31,252 nt of DNA from a virus, in IMG/VR virus record IMGVR_UViG_3300009605_000073, positions 1-31,252 of that record; one strand, given 5' to 3'. Shown piece after piece: positions 22,118-28,434 of the stretch (the first letter of the stretch is position 1; each line of letters begins with the position of its first letter). Below the pieces are notes generated by a model. It ran no database searches and was not told the origin of the DNA. It worked only from the letters and a program-made list of their open reading frames with translations. The translations under genes were made by a program, and so were the position numbers.

Positions 22118-22306
22118 TCATTCATCACCATTCCGTAATATCCTTGGGATGTGAAAGGTATTTAATGGGTCATTGTTTTCCACCCGCGCATCATTCTTAC
22201 CACTTCGTGCAAGCCACCAGAATACGACTGCCCAGAACCCACACTCAAGGATGGTGAGGGTGAGGGTCGCTCCGATTGCAGCACCTAGTAGAGTGTCTGT
22301 GTTCAT
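22118..22306 (-). CDS. small single-pass membrane protein, 62 aa
   Basis: ATG 22304-22306 overlaps the upstream stop (ATGA). Residues 6-34 (LLGAAIGATLTLTILECGFW then AVVFWWLA) form one hydrophobic helix, followed by a polar, charged tail, so the tail is probably cytoplasmic. Size and layout resemble small phage membrane proteins, but no family is evident. The next operon's promoter lies within its last 50 nt. Confidence 0.65.
   Translation of the reverse strand: MNTDTLLGAAIGATLTLTILECGFWAVVFWWLARSGKNDARVENNDPLNTFHIPRILRNGDE
22157..22166 (-). promoter_or_regulatory. TATA box for the SAP-like/IS110-like operon
   Basis: ATTAAATACC on the minus strand, followed by TTTCACATCCCAAGGAT, which is nearly the same as at 24.3 kb. 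It is embedded in the 3' end of the upstream membrane-protein gene, where it encodes Leu-Asn-Thr-Phe. Confidence 0.8.
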
Positions 22307-22755
22307 TCAATCAACTCCTCGTAATGTTCCTTGAAAGCCTCTTTCAATTCAGCCTCATTCATGTTGAGCAACTTCTCATGCCAAAAAGCAATTTCTTCCT
22401 CTTGGTTGCCACCTGTTCCCGACAGGCGAATGGCATCCCACAAAAGGTCTAATTCTTTACGCAACCTCTTCACTTCTGTGAGCAGTAGTGGTGCGTCTGG
22501 CAGAGGATGCCGATTCACGAATGAGAGTCGTTCACGCAACCGCTGGACTTCTGCTAAGAGAAGTGGTGCGTCTGCTATGAGTACTGCGTCTGCTTTACTA
22601 AGCGATACTATTTCCCCATCATCATTTCTTCTTTCAATGAAAGCCATAGGGTCGTCATGCTTAGGTGTTTTAACACCATACCCCTGTTCATCATCACCAA
22701 GTAATATCCATTCACCTTCTGTGTGTCCTTCGTATTTGTCTGTTGTGTCAATCAT
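22303..22755 (-). CDS. Ea22/Ead-like phage protein, 150 aa (longer paralogue)
   Basis: ATG 22753-22755 overlaps the upstream stop (ATGA). It begins with YEGHTEGEW near residue 8 and contains ADAPLLLAEVQRLRERL followed by PDAPLLLTEVKRLRKEL, an internal duplication. The H-T-x-G-x-W ... A-x-P-x-L-L pattern is typical of lambda Ea22/Ead-like accessory proteins of phages, whose role is unknown. It is a tandem paralogue of the next gene upstream (22752-23057). AT-rich and probably a coiled coil in its middle. Confidence 0.6.
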   Translation of the reverse strand: MIDTTDKYEGHTEGEWILLGDDEQGYGVKTPKHDDPMAFIERRNDDGEIVSLSKADAVLIADAPLLLAEVQRLRERLSFVNRHPLPDAPLLLTEVKRLRKELDLLWDAIRLSGTGGNQEEEIAFWHEKLLNMNEAELKEAFKEHYEELIE

Positions 22756-23057
22756 TCTTTCTCACTCTCCGTCAAAGCACTAATGAGTAATTCTTCTGCA
22801 TCAATTTCATTAGGTCCAAGAATTGTTACCACCTTACTCATCACTTCACGCAACCGCTTGACTTCTGCGAGCAGTAGTGGTGCGTCTGCCATGAGTCGTA
22901 GGTTAGCCTCTTCCTCTTTGGTTATCAGTTGGTCTTTGTTGTAATTCCAACAAGGGTATTCCGCTATGATTTCATTACCACCTTTAGCAGTAGCATGAAT
23001 AGTAGCACTGTCGTATTCCCATTTACCTTCCGTATGTCCTTCGTAGTCGTCACTCAT
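22752..23057 (-). CDS. Ea22/Ead-like phage protein, 101 aa (shorter paralogue)
   Basis: ATG 23055-23057 overlaps the upstream stop (ATGA), with GAGGAGGA as ribosome site. It opens YEGHTEGKWEYD and contains LMADAPLLLAEVKRLREVM, both shared with its neighbour, so the pair arose by tandem duplication. Only one copy of the ADAPLLL helix is present. AT-rich compared with the replication region. Function unknown. Confidence 0.6.
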   Translation of the reverse strand: MSDDYEGHTEGKWEYDSATIHATAKGGNEIIAEYPCWNYNKDQLITKEEEANLRLMADAPLLLAEVKRLREVMSKVVTILGPNEIDAEELLISALTESEKE

Positions 23058-23245
23058 TCCTCCTCACCATCCTCGACCGTCGCGTTCTTCGCCTCAAGCA
23101 AGAACGGGTTGTAGTCATCACCTATCCTGTTGCGGTAATCCCTAACCGTTGTCGCCTCCGTCCAGACAGAGAACAAGTCGTTGCAATAATCAACCAGTTC
23201 CTGTCTCGTCATCTTATGTAGTTCCTCTATACTCTTCATTTTCAT
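23054..23245 (-). CDS. small SAP-like helical protein, 63 aa
   Basis: ATG 23243-23245 overlaps the upstream stop (ATGA), with GAGGAAGAGG in the upstream Glu tail. SIEELHKMTRQELVDYCNDL resembles the two-helix SAP/Rho-N start, though the rest does not settle the fold. It ends GEEE. An internal ATG two codons later is possible. Confidence 0.5.
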   Translation of the reverse strand: MKMKSIEELHKMTRQELVDYCNDLFSVWTEATTVRDYRNRIGDDYNPFLLEAKNATVEDGEEE

Positions 23246-23571
23246 TCCTCTTCCTCCTTTATTTGTCGGGTCAACTCGTCGTCCAGTTTGTTGTGCATGT
23301 ACTCCACTTGCGTCAACCAGAATACCTCAATCTCCGCGATGAGTTCACGGAGTTCCTCCGCGTCCCATGTGACTGTGTCGGGCCAAACGGTGGAGATGTA
23401 GTTCTCCTTCGCCTCGTCCCAGCCGGAATCAGTACGCTGAAGCAGACGGCACATCATGTAGTACCACTTGTTGTTGCCCCATGTATCTCCCTCAAGCATG
23501 TCCATGAGTTCGTTGATTTCACCCTTTCGTTCATACAAATCTATTAGTTCTTCACTTAATTTAATCCTCAT
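23242..23571 (-). CDS. hypothetical acidic helical protein, 109 aa
   Basis: ATG 23569-23571 shares one base with the upstream stop (TGATG). Mainly helical, with many Glu, Leu and Trp; ends KEEEE. No cysteine pairs and no recognised family. Function unknown. Confidence 0.6.
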   Translation of the reverse strand: MRIKLSEELIDLYERKGEINELMDMLEGDTWGNNKWYYMMCRLLQRTDSGWDEAKENYISTVWPDTVTWDAEELRELIAEIEVFWLTQVEYMHNKLDDELTRQIKEEEE

Positions 23572-23858
23572 CAATAATCACTTCCTCGGTATTCCTCGCC
23601 TCGACAGGCATTACAGACACAGTCTGTGTTGTGGATGTCATCACCATATCTGCGCCTTCTATGCTCTTGCAGACACTCGTAGCATTCATCACCTGTTGCT
23701 TCAGCATTCCCGTCATCATCCACATAATAACAGGTGTGACCCTGATAATCATGATCGGCTGGATTCTTCCCACAACCACACAACTGTCCAGCATCTGCTA
23801 CCTGTCTCACTGTCCAATCGCACTCACTACACATCACTTCATCTTCCTCATTCGTCAT
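23571..23858 (-). CDS. cysteine-rich zinc-binding protein, 95 aa
   Basis: I chose ATG 23856-23858, with GGAGATGA 6-10 nt upstream; it overlaps the previous gene by 11 nt. Cysteine groups: CSEC, CGCGKNPADHDYQGHTC, CYEC and CVCNACRG, separated by acidic loops. Probably three zinc sites. The CGCG...HDYQGH segment looks like a treble-clef-type finger. Function unknown. Confidence 0.6.
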   Translation of the reverse strand: MTNEEDEVMCSECDWTVRQVADAGQLCGCGKNPADHDYQGHTCYYVDDDGNAEATGDECYECLQEHRRRRYGDDIHNTDCVCNACRGEEYRGSDY

Positions 23859-24270
23859 CGTCAATCATCTCCTTGTTCCTAAAGTATTGTTGAAATGCCG
23901 TCACATCAGTCTCATCCATTTGCTCCAACTGCAGGTGCCACTTCATCTCAGTCAACCAATCGTTGAACAGCACTGCCATCGTCCGTATCATCGCTTGGAA
24001 CTGCGGGACATCCGAGAAGTCCTCTGCACAGTCACCGTTCTCGATAAAGTCAAGGCCCGTCTCCAACATGGCGACCGCCTCTCTCAACTGCCACTCGTTT
24101 TGGCCTTTCAAGAATCTGTATGTGTCATGGCCATACCTCGCTCCACACCCCTGACAAATAGTCACTCCGGTCTTCGTTCCGGCGGTCTTCGTTCCCTTCC
24201 CTTCCCACTCAAACTGTATCACGAGGTCGGTGCTGTTGCATTCATTACATTTCATTTCATCATTTTTCAT
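23848..24270 (-). CDS. zinc-ribbon protein, 140 aa
   Basis: ATG 24268-24270 with GGAG 11 nt upstream and a TATA box about 40 nt upstream. The N-terminal ribbon is CNECNSTD ... CQGCGARYG (residues 8-45), similar in layout to TFIIS/RPB9-type ribbons. The remaining 90 residues are helical (MLETGLDFIEN, MAVLFNDWLTEMKW). First gene of its operon. It could contact nucleic acid or RNA polymerase, which is inference. Confidence 0.65.
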   Translation of the reverse strand: MKNDEMKCNECNSTDLVIQFEWEGKGTKTAGTKTGVTICQGCGARYGHDTYRFLKGQNEWQLREAVAMLETGLDFIENGDCAEDFSDVPQFQAMIRTMAVLFNDWLTEMKWHLQLEQMDETDVTAFQQYFRNKEMIDDDE

Positions 24271-24305
24271 ATCATCATCGCTCCATTCATCCTTGGGTTG
24301 TGAAA

Positions 24306-24315
24306 GGTATTTAAT
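24306..24315 (-). promoter_or_regulatory. TATA box for the 24.3-22.1 kb operon
   Basis: ATTAAATACC on the minus strand, followed by TTTCACAACCCAAGGAT. Predicted start near 24286, giving a leader of about 16 nt with GGAG. Confidence 0.8.
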
Positions 24316-24324
24316 GGCCCATCA

Positions 24325-24585
24325 TTATTCCAACGGGTGCTGCACATCCATGTCACCTAGTACCCAACGAAGAGCCTTGATGACTCCTTCTAAGGCCTTG
24401 TAGTTCCTCATGTGAACGATTCGCACCGCCTTAGTCTTAGCGCCTTGCACCTTCGTGTAGTGCCAGTTCTGCTGTCGCTCCGCCCTGTCGAGCATCGCCT
24501 CTATCTCTGCCCACGAGCGCTCGTAGGTGAAGTGCTCGCTATCCACATGGTCGCTCATGTCGCGGCGACTATCATCTTTGCTCAT
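24325..24585 (-). CDS. hypothetical basic helical protein, 86 aa
   Basis: ATG 24583-24585; it overlaps the small membrane-protein gene by 14 nt. Residues rich in Arg and Lys (RAERQQNWHYTKVQGAKTKA, then VRIVHMRNYKALEGVIKAL). It may bind nucleic acid. It ends in TAA just before the next promoter. No family recognised. Confidence 0.6.
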   Translation of the reverse strand: MSKDDSRRDMSDHVDSEHFTYERSWAEIEAMLDRAERQQNWHYTKVQGAKTKAVRIVHMRNYKALEGVIKALRWVLGDMDVQHPLE

Positions 24586-24673
24586 CACACCACACCCACC
24601 ACAACAGTAGAACTATCGCACCAAACGGCACTAGTATCATTATCGTTCTCAAAATCCCTTTCCAATCAAACAT
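24572..24673 (-). CDS. 33-aa single-pass membrane peptide
   Basis: A very short gene in the gap upstream of the 86-aa gene. ATG 24671-24673; the product is one hydrophobic helix (IMILVPFGAIVLLLWWVW) with a short charged tail (CDEQR). A GAGGAGG site lies about 15 nt upstream, rather far. The strongly membrane-like composition in an otherwise gene-dense gap supports it. Confidence 0.5.
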   Translation of the reverse strand: MFDWKGILRTIMILVPFGAIVLLLWWVWCDEQR

Positions 24674-24678
24674 AGTTG

Positions 24679-24846
24679 TCACTCATCCTCCTCGCCATTC
24701 ACGAACACCTTGTATCGTGTTCCATTGATAGTCCAATGAGCGTGTGCTTCAAGGCCATTATTCCCATGATACACCTTATGTTCCCTATGATTTGTTCCAC
24801 ACATCTTACATTCCCCTTTGGTAATCTCCAAGTTCATTCCGTTCAT
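24679..24846 (-). CDS. 55-aa CxxC mini-protein
   Basis: ATG 24844-24846 overlaps the upstream stop (ATGA) after GAGGTGACGGC. CKMCGTNHREHK near residue 13 gives a C-x2-C-x3-H zinc site. The rest is beta-like (AHWTINGTRYKVFVNG) and ends acidic (EEDE). The DNA is AT-rich. Function unknown. Confidence 0.55.
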   Translation of the reverse strand: MNGMNLEITKGECKMCGTNHREHKVYHGNNGLEAHAHWTINGTRYKVFVNGEEDE

Positions 24847-25067
24847 GCCGTCACCTCATCATCATGCCACTCTTCCGCATGATACACTACTCCCAAGTCT
24901 CCGATTGGTTCCCCGGTGTATGTTTCATTGTAGCATTTTAGAATGAACCACCCGCAGTTACGACATTGATGTTTTATTGCCGAGCCTGTATTCATTGGTA
25001 GTGTCTCCACCCATTCGTAATCGCAGGTATTCCAATAGTAGTCGTCCGACTTGCATTGGTTACTCAC
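24843..25067 (-). CDS. 74-aa small zinc-binding protein
   Basis: I chose GTG 25065-25067, preceded by GGAGGTGACGGC, the same initiation module as two other genes in the window. The upstream extension of this frame lacks any site. QCKSDDYYWNTC and QCRNCGWFILKC supply the cysteines. Ends acidic (HDDEVTA). Function unknown. Confidence 0.55.
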   Translation of the reverse strand: MSNQCKSDDYYWNTCDYEWVETLPMNTGSAIKHQCRNCGWFILKCYNETYTGEPIGDLGVVYHAEEWHDDEVTA

Positions 25068-25101
25068 GCCGTCACCTCCACGCATCATCCTTGGTGTTGC
25101 C

Positions 25102-25173
25102 CTAGGCCTCAATGTTCCAGAGTTCCCAAATCCATTCCTTGGTCTCTATCCTAGTTATCAGTGTGTCCATCAT
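25102..25173 (-). CDS. possible 23-aa minigene
   Basis: ATG 25171-25173 (or the next ATG) follows GGAGGAATGA, the same start module used for the SNF2 and 29.95 kb genes. The peptide is MMDTLITRIETKEWIWELWN plus three residues, ending in TAG. It otherwise fills an empty gap of about 100 nt. It is too short to judge by composition. Confidence 0.35.
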   Translation of the reverse strand: MMDTLITRIETKEWIWELWNIEA

Positions 25174-25395
25174 TCATTCCTCCTCGTCCAGCCAGTCGAG
25201 AACGCTGTCGCCCCTCAAGGATGCGAATACCCACCGGGGTGGAGGGGGCCATAATCCTATGGCATCCAACACCGCGCTCGCTCCCATCAGGAAGTCAAGT
25301 TCATTCTCCAGAGCACCGCACTTCGCTCTCCCTCGCAGCACCCTCTCAACCTCTTTCACTATTCTCAATCTCTCATCATCCTCTTTATCTGTCAT
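25174..25395 (-). CDS. hypothetical protein, 73 aa
   Basis: ATG 25393-25395 shares one base with the upstream stop (TGATG), with GAGGAGGG as ribosome site. A charged helix (DDERLRIVKEVERVLRGRAK) is followed by a Pro run and DSVLDWLDEEE. A weakly similar ILxWL element occurs in proteins near 11.8 kb and 29.85 kb. Function unknown. Confidence 0.6.
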   Translation of the reverse strand: MTDKEDDERLRIVKEVERVLRGRAKCGALENELDFLMGASAVLDAIGLWPPPPRWVFASLRGDSVLDWLDEEE

Positions 25396-25541
25396 CAGTA
25401 TCCCTCCTCATTGCACTCATTACATGCCGTGAGTGTTCCCCACCTCTTCCATGCCCTCTTACAGCACTCTCGCATTGGTGTTCGATGGTTCCTAAGAACC
25501 CCACATCTGCATCCCTTCCTTCCACACAATCCCGTTCTCAT
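25395..25541 (-). CDS. 48-aa basic Cys-rich mini-protein
   Basis: ATG 25539-25541 shares a base with the stop of the frame upstream (TGATG). Strongly basic with seven Cys: LCGRKGCRCG, ECCKRAWKRW and ACNECNEEG. Likely one or two zinc sites and nucleic-acid binding (inference). Too short to be matched by eye to a family. Confidence 0.55.
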   Translation of the reverse strand: MRTGLCGRKGCRCGVLRNHRTPMRECCKRAWKRWGTLTACNECNEEGY

Positions 25542-25657
25542 CACTCATCCCTCCAGTCGTTGTCAATCATTATTCTTTGAAGTAGGTCAGCCACGATTGC
25601 ACCCTCGGCGCGTCGCTCTGCGTCACCATCAAGGGCGGCGGTCACGACCTGTTGCTT
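25541..25657 (-). other. in-frame C-terminal extension of the SNF2 gene beyond an amber codon
   Basis: Directly after the SNF2 stop TAG (25658-25660) the same frame stays open for 38 codons to TGA at 25541-25543. The extension starts KQQVVTAALDGD, as expected for the normal SNF2 C-terminus, in which a Lys-rich helix and an LDGG-like segment follow the TID..... helix. The extension's stop is coupled (TGATG) to the next gene. Three explanations: a recent nonsense mutation, translational readthrough, or a sequence error. A GTG within it could reinitiate. TAG is used as an ordinary stop elsewhere, for example after tfb. Confidence 0.6.
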
Positions 25658-27880
25658 CTATCGAATCACCGCGTCGAAGTGTTGGTCTATCGTCTCATCC
25701 ACCGACAGGAACACCTGCCTACAGTGGGATGAGGTCTGTCCGATACGACGGATTCGATGGGCGGCCTGTGACTCCCAACCGGGAACCCACTCACGCTCCA
25801 CGAACACCACAGTATCTGCATTGGTCAGGGTGATACCCTCCTTCGCAGCGACTGTAGCACATAGTAGAACATTGATATATCCATTTTGGAAGTCCTTGAC
25901 GATGCGAGTCCTCTCCTGTGCCGACACACCACCACGAATGATTGCACAGTCAGCATTGGGAAGTATCTCTGCGATGCCGTCCATCACATCCCTGTGATGC
26001 GTGAACACCACAATCTGCCTCCCTGTAGTCTCCACATACTCATTGATGTAGTTAGCGGCAAACTCCACCTTCAGACGCCCGCACTCATGTCGCAACTCAG
26101 TCAGCATGTTCAACACGAACCCTGCCGGCATCGGTGGGTTGTCGAGGTAGTACTCGTACTCGTCCTGCCAATGCTGCAGCGTGTCAGTATATGACTGACG
26201 CTGCGAGGCGGTCAGTTCGACCGGCACGAACGACTCCACAAGCGGAGGCATCTCCGGCATGACCTCCTCAAGGAGGCGACGAACCATGAAGTCCCGAGCC
26301 TTCTCATTCAACTCAGGTAGGTTCGACGCCCCATCGTACTTCCACGCGGTCTTGCCCTTCCCGATGGTGACCTGCACCGCATCACAGTATCGCTTTCGGA
26401 ATGCCCAAACATCATTGAACTGGCCCGGTCGGAGCAGGTTCAGACTAGTGAACCACTCATTAGGCCTGTTGGTGATTGGTGTTCCGGTCAGGCATAGGAG
26501 GTCGGTGGACTGTTCGGCTACCTCGATGGTGGCGATGGTTCGCTTTGCCTTGTCGTTCTTGATGTAATGCGTCTCGTCGAGGATGACTATGTTATATCCG
26601 TTGGCGAGCAGTTCATCCTTGCGCTTGGCTATGATGTCGTAGTTGATAACGGTGAAGTCGGCATCCTCGATGACGGACTTCCCGTTCTTGACGGCGGTGG
26701 TGGTCGCATCAGGAACCCACTTGTTGAGTTCCGCCAACCAGTTGTACTTGACATTGGCGGGGCATACCACCAACACCGGCCAGTTCTCCGGGTGCAACAC
26801 TGAGTACGCTATGGCCTGAATCGTCTTACCAATCCCCATCTCGTCACCAATCATCGCCCTGCCGTTGGCAGCCTCGACGAAGGCCACACCCACATACTGG
26901 AACGGGAACAACTCAAGACCATCAGGGAACTTACCATCCAATCGTTCCACGATTGAGTCAACCAGTTCCTCCGGTGCAGTCGTGGCCTGTGACAGTACGA
27001 CACGCTCCATCGACGCCTCAATGTGCGTACTGACCTCCGGTATTCGGAGGATTGCATCGGACAACTCCTTGGAGTGTGGTCGAATCAGGTCAGCCACCTG
27101 CCCAGCCTGTGACAGCGGCACACGCCAGCACTTGGCATCGGGGTCCCACTTCCATCCATCAACCTGCTTGATGGCTGCACGAATGTCGTTGTTGTTCTTG
27201 AGGAACGGCCAATGCAGTTCCACCGAGTCGATATTCAACACTGCCTTGTATCGCTTATCCACCTTCACCTGCTCCGCAGGGGCATCCTCCGTAGGAGAAC
27301 AACTGGCGAAGACCGAGGCGAACGGTATGTCGTACTTCCCGAGAACTGTGCAAGCAGCATCAATGACCTCGGGCTTGTCCTGTATAGTCCATGCTCCATT
27401 AGCAGTGTTGCCCTCGGGCCACCCCGCAATCTTGTCACTAGTCTCCCACTTGCACTGGGGGAACGGCAGTTGCTCACGCAGGTCCTTGTTGGCATCGGCG
27501 TCGAACCAACCAAGGAGGGCTATGCGCCCTCCGAAGTTGTCGTCATACCGCAACACTCCCAACTTATACCTCATCCTCGTAGCCCACATTATTTTGCTGT
27601 TCACCTTGAAGCCATCATCACTGGCAATCGCAGGCAACTGCGTGTTGGCGAACTTGTATAGCATCTCCGCAGCCATCTCCGACTGGGCGTCGGAAAATGA
27701 TGATAGTCGGGCCAAGTCGTTGCCCGGCGTCCATGTATCCTTACACCACCCAGTGTCATCCCTGTGGTCAGGGACACCTAGGCCACTCATCCTCTTGCAT
27801 AGCGTATGCAATTGCTCGCTCGTCAGCGGTTCCGCCAACTCATCCTCACTCGTTTCAAACAGTTCTGGTATTTCACTCAT
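25658..27880 (-). CDS. SNF2-family helicase (SMARCAL1/HARP-like)
   Basis: 740 aa from ATG 27878-27880 (GGAGGA at 7 nt; an adjacent ATG at 27881-27883 is possible). The N-terminus carries the P-x-L-F motif in EIPELFETSEDE. Residues about 208-275 (KQVDGWKWDPDAKCWRVPL) match a HARP-like domain, and 95-185 may be a second, degenerate copy. Helicase motifs: I DEMGIGKT (346-353), II DETH (435-438, replacing DEAH), III LTGTP (464-468), V KEGITLTNADTVVF (680-693) and VI QAAHRIRRIGQ (705-715). SMARCAL1-like enzymes reanneal RPA-coated ssDNA at stalled forks; an RPA-like gene is in this window. The frame stops at TAG, but family-like sequence continues beyond it. Confidence 0.9.
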   Translation of the reverse strand: MSEIPELFETSEDELAEPLTSEQLHTLCKRMSGLGVPDHRDDTGWCKDTWTPGNDLARLSSFSDAQSEMAAEMLYKFANTQLPAIASDDGFKVNSKIMWATRMRYKLGVLRYDDNFGGRIALLGWFDADANKDLREQLPFPQCKWETSDKIAGWPEGNTANGAWTIQDKPEVIDAACTVLGKYDIPFASVFASCSPTEDAPAEQVKVDKRYKAVLNIDSVELHWPFLKNNNDIRAAIKQVDGWKWDPDAKCWRVPLSQAGQVADLIRPHSKELSDAILRIPEVSTHIEASMERVVLSQATTAPEELVDSIVERLDGKFPDGLELFPFQYVGVAFVEAANGRAMIGDEMGIGKTIQAIAYSVLHPENWPVLVVCPANVKYNWLAELNKWVPDATTTAVKNGKSVIEDADFTVINYDIIAKRKDELLANGYNIVILDETHYIKNDKAKRTIATIEVAEQSTDLLCLTGTPITNRPNEWFTSLNLLRPGQFNDVWAFRKRYCDAVQVTIGKGKTAWKYDGASNLPELNEKARDFMVRRLLEEVMPEMPPLVESFVPVELTASQRQSYTDTLQHWQDEYEYYLDNPPMPAGFVLNMLTELRHECGRLKVEFAANYINEYVETTGRQIVVFTHHRDVMDGIAEILPNADCAIIRGGVSAQERTRIVKDFQNGYINVLLCATVAAKEGITLTNADTVVFVEREWVPGWESQAAHRIRRIGQTSSHCRQVFLSVDETIDQHFDAVIR

Positions 27881-28172
27881 CATTCATTCCTCCAAACAGT
27901 TCGGGTGGCCCGGAGGCCACAGTCGTACTGCTGAATAGGTCGGGGGGTGATGCCTTGACAAACTCAAGACGCATCTGAGTATACCACCCAGTGTCACGAC
28001 ACCTTGGGTTGTTGCATCGCACCAATCCCTCTAGGTCGTCAGGCCTACGCTCGGGGTTGTAGTATAGAACATGGTAGCAATCCATCGGCTGCTTGCAGGT
28101 GGAGCACTTATGGGGAATGACCGGGCCAATACCCAAGTCGTCAGGGGAGGTCCAACTCCTACTCGTCGTCAT
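27873..28172 (-). CDS. 99-aa zinc-ribbon protein with two PPxLF motifs
   Basis: I chose ATG 28170-28172 (GGAGGG 7 nt upstream); it overlaps the upstream gene by 14 nt. CSTC and CNNPRC form a ribbon in the first 60 residues. The tail carries SPPDLFSS and, about 15 residues on, GPPELFGGMNDE at the extreme C-terminus. Its last codons contain the ribosome site of the SNF2 gene. Two docking motifs could bind two copies of a partner (inference). Confidence 0.65.
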   Translation of the reverse strand: MTTSRSWTSPDDLGIGPVIPHKCSTCKQPMDCYHVLYYNPERRPDDLEGLVRCNNPRCRDTGWYTQMRLEFVKASPPDLFSSTTVASGPPELFGGMNDE

Positions 28173-28386
28173 CAAATCCCTCCTGCTCCGCATGGTCCTC
28201 ATGCTCGATGAAGTGTCGGCCCACCGTCCAACCACACCATCTGCACCATACCCTCATCGTTACTCCAAAATCATTCCAATTACCGATGGCCACCCTGACC
28301 TCATGCACTGTGCTCTCGTTCCCCAAGAGTGGAGCACCACTCTTATCGTTGGGGCATCGTATCGTTGTCGGCTTGCTGTTAATCAT
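28159..28386 (-). CDS. 75-aa zinc-ribbon protein
   Basis: ATG 28384-28386 with GGTGATG as ribosome site. Promoter about 38 nt upstream. CPNDKSGAP near the start and CRWCGW later provide three Cys, with His/Glu in the tail (FIEHEDHAEQEG). It ends in TAG. First gene of the SNF2 operon. Function unknown. Confidence 0.6.
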   Translation of the reverse strand: MINSKPTTIRCPNDKSGAPLLGNESTVHEVRVAIGNWNDFGVTMRVWCRWCGWTVGRHFIEHEDHAEQEGFDDDE

Positions 28387-28418
28387 TGTTCATCACCGTT
28401 AATCCTTGTGTTGTAAAA

Positions 28419-28429
28419 GGTATTAAAAG
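28419..28429 (-). promoter_or_regulatory. TATA box for the SNF2 operon
   Basis: CTTTTAATACC on the minus strand, the same box form as at tfb. Predicted transcript start near 28398, with GGTGATG before the ATG. Confidence 0.7.
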
Positions 28430-28434
28430 AACCA

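Noticed and set aside
25487-25500. Palindrome GGTTCCTAAGAACC as an operator or terminator
   Set aside because: It lies within a small coding gene, has no promoter nearby and no T-run. Short palindromes of this size are expected by chance in 31 kb.
25658-25660. Genome-wide reassignment of TAG as a sense codon
   Set aside because: TAG ends tfb (with another TAG two codons later), the DUF932-like gene and the gene at 28159, so it is used as a stop. The SNF2 case must be explained locally.
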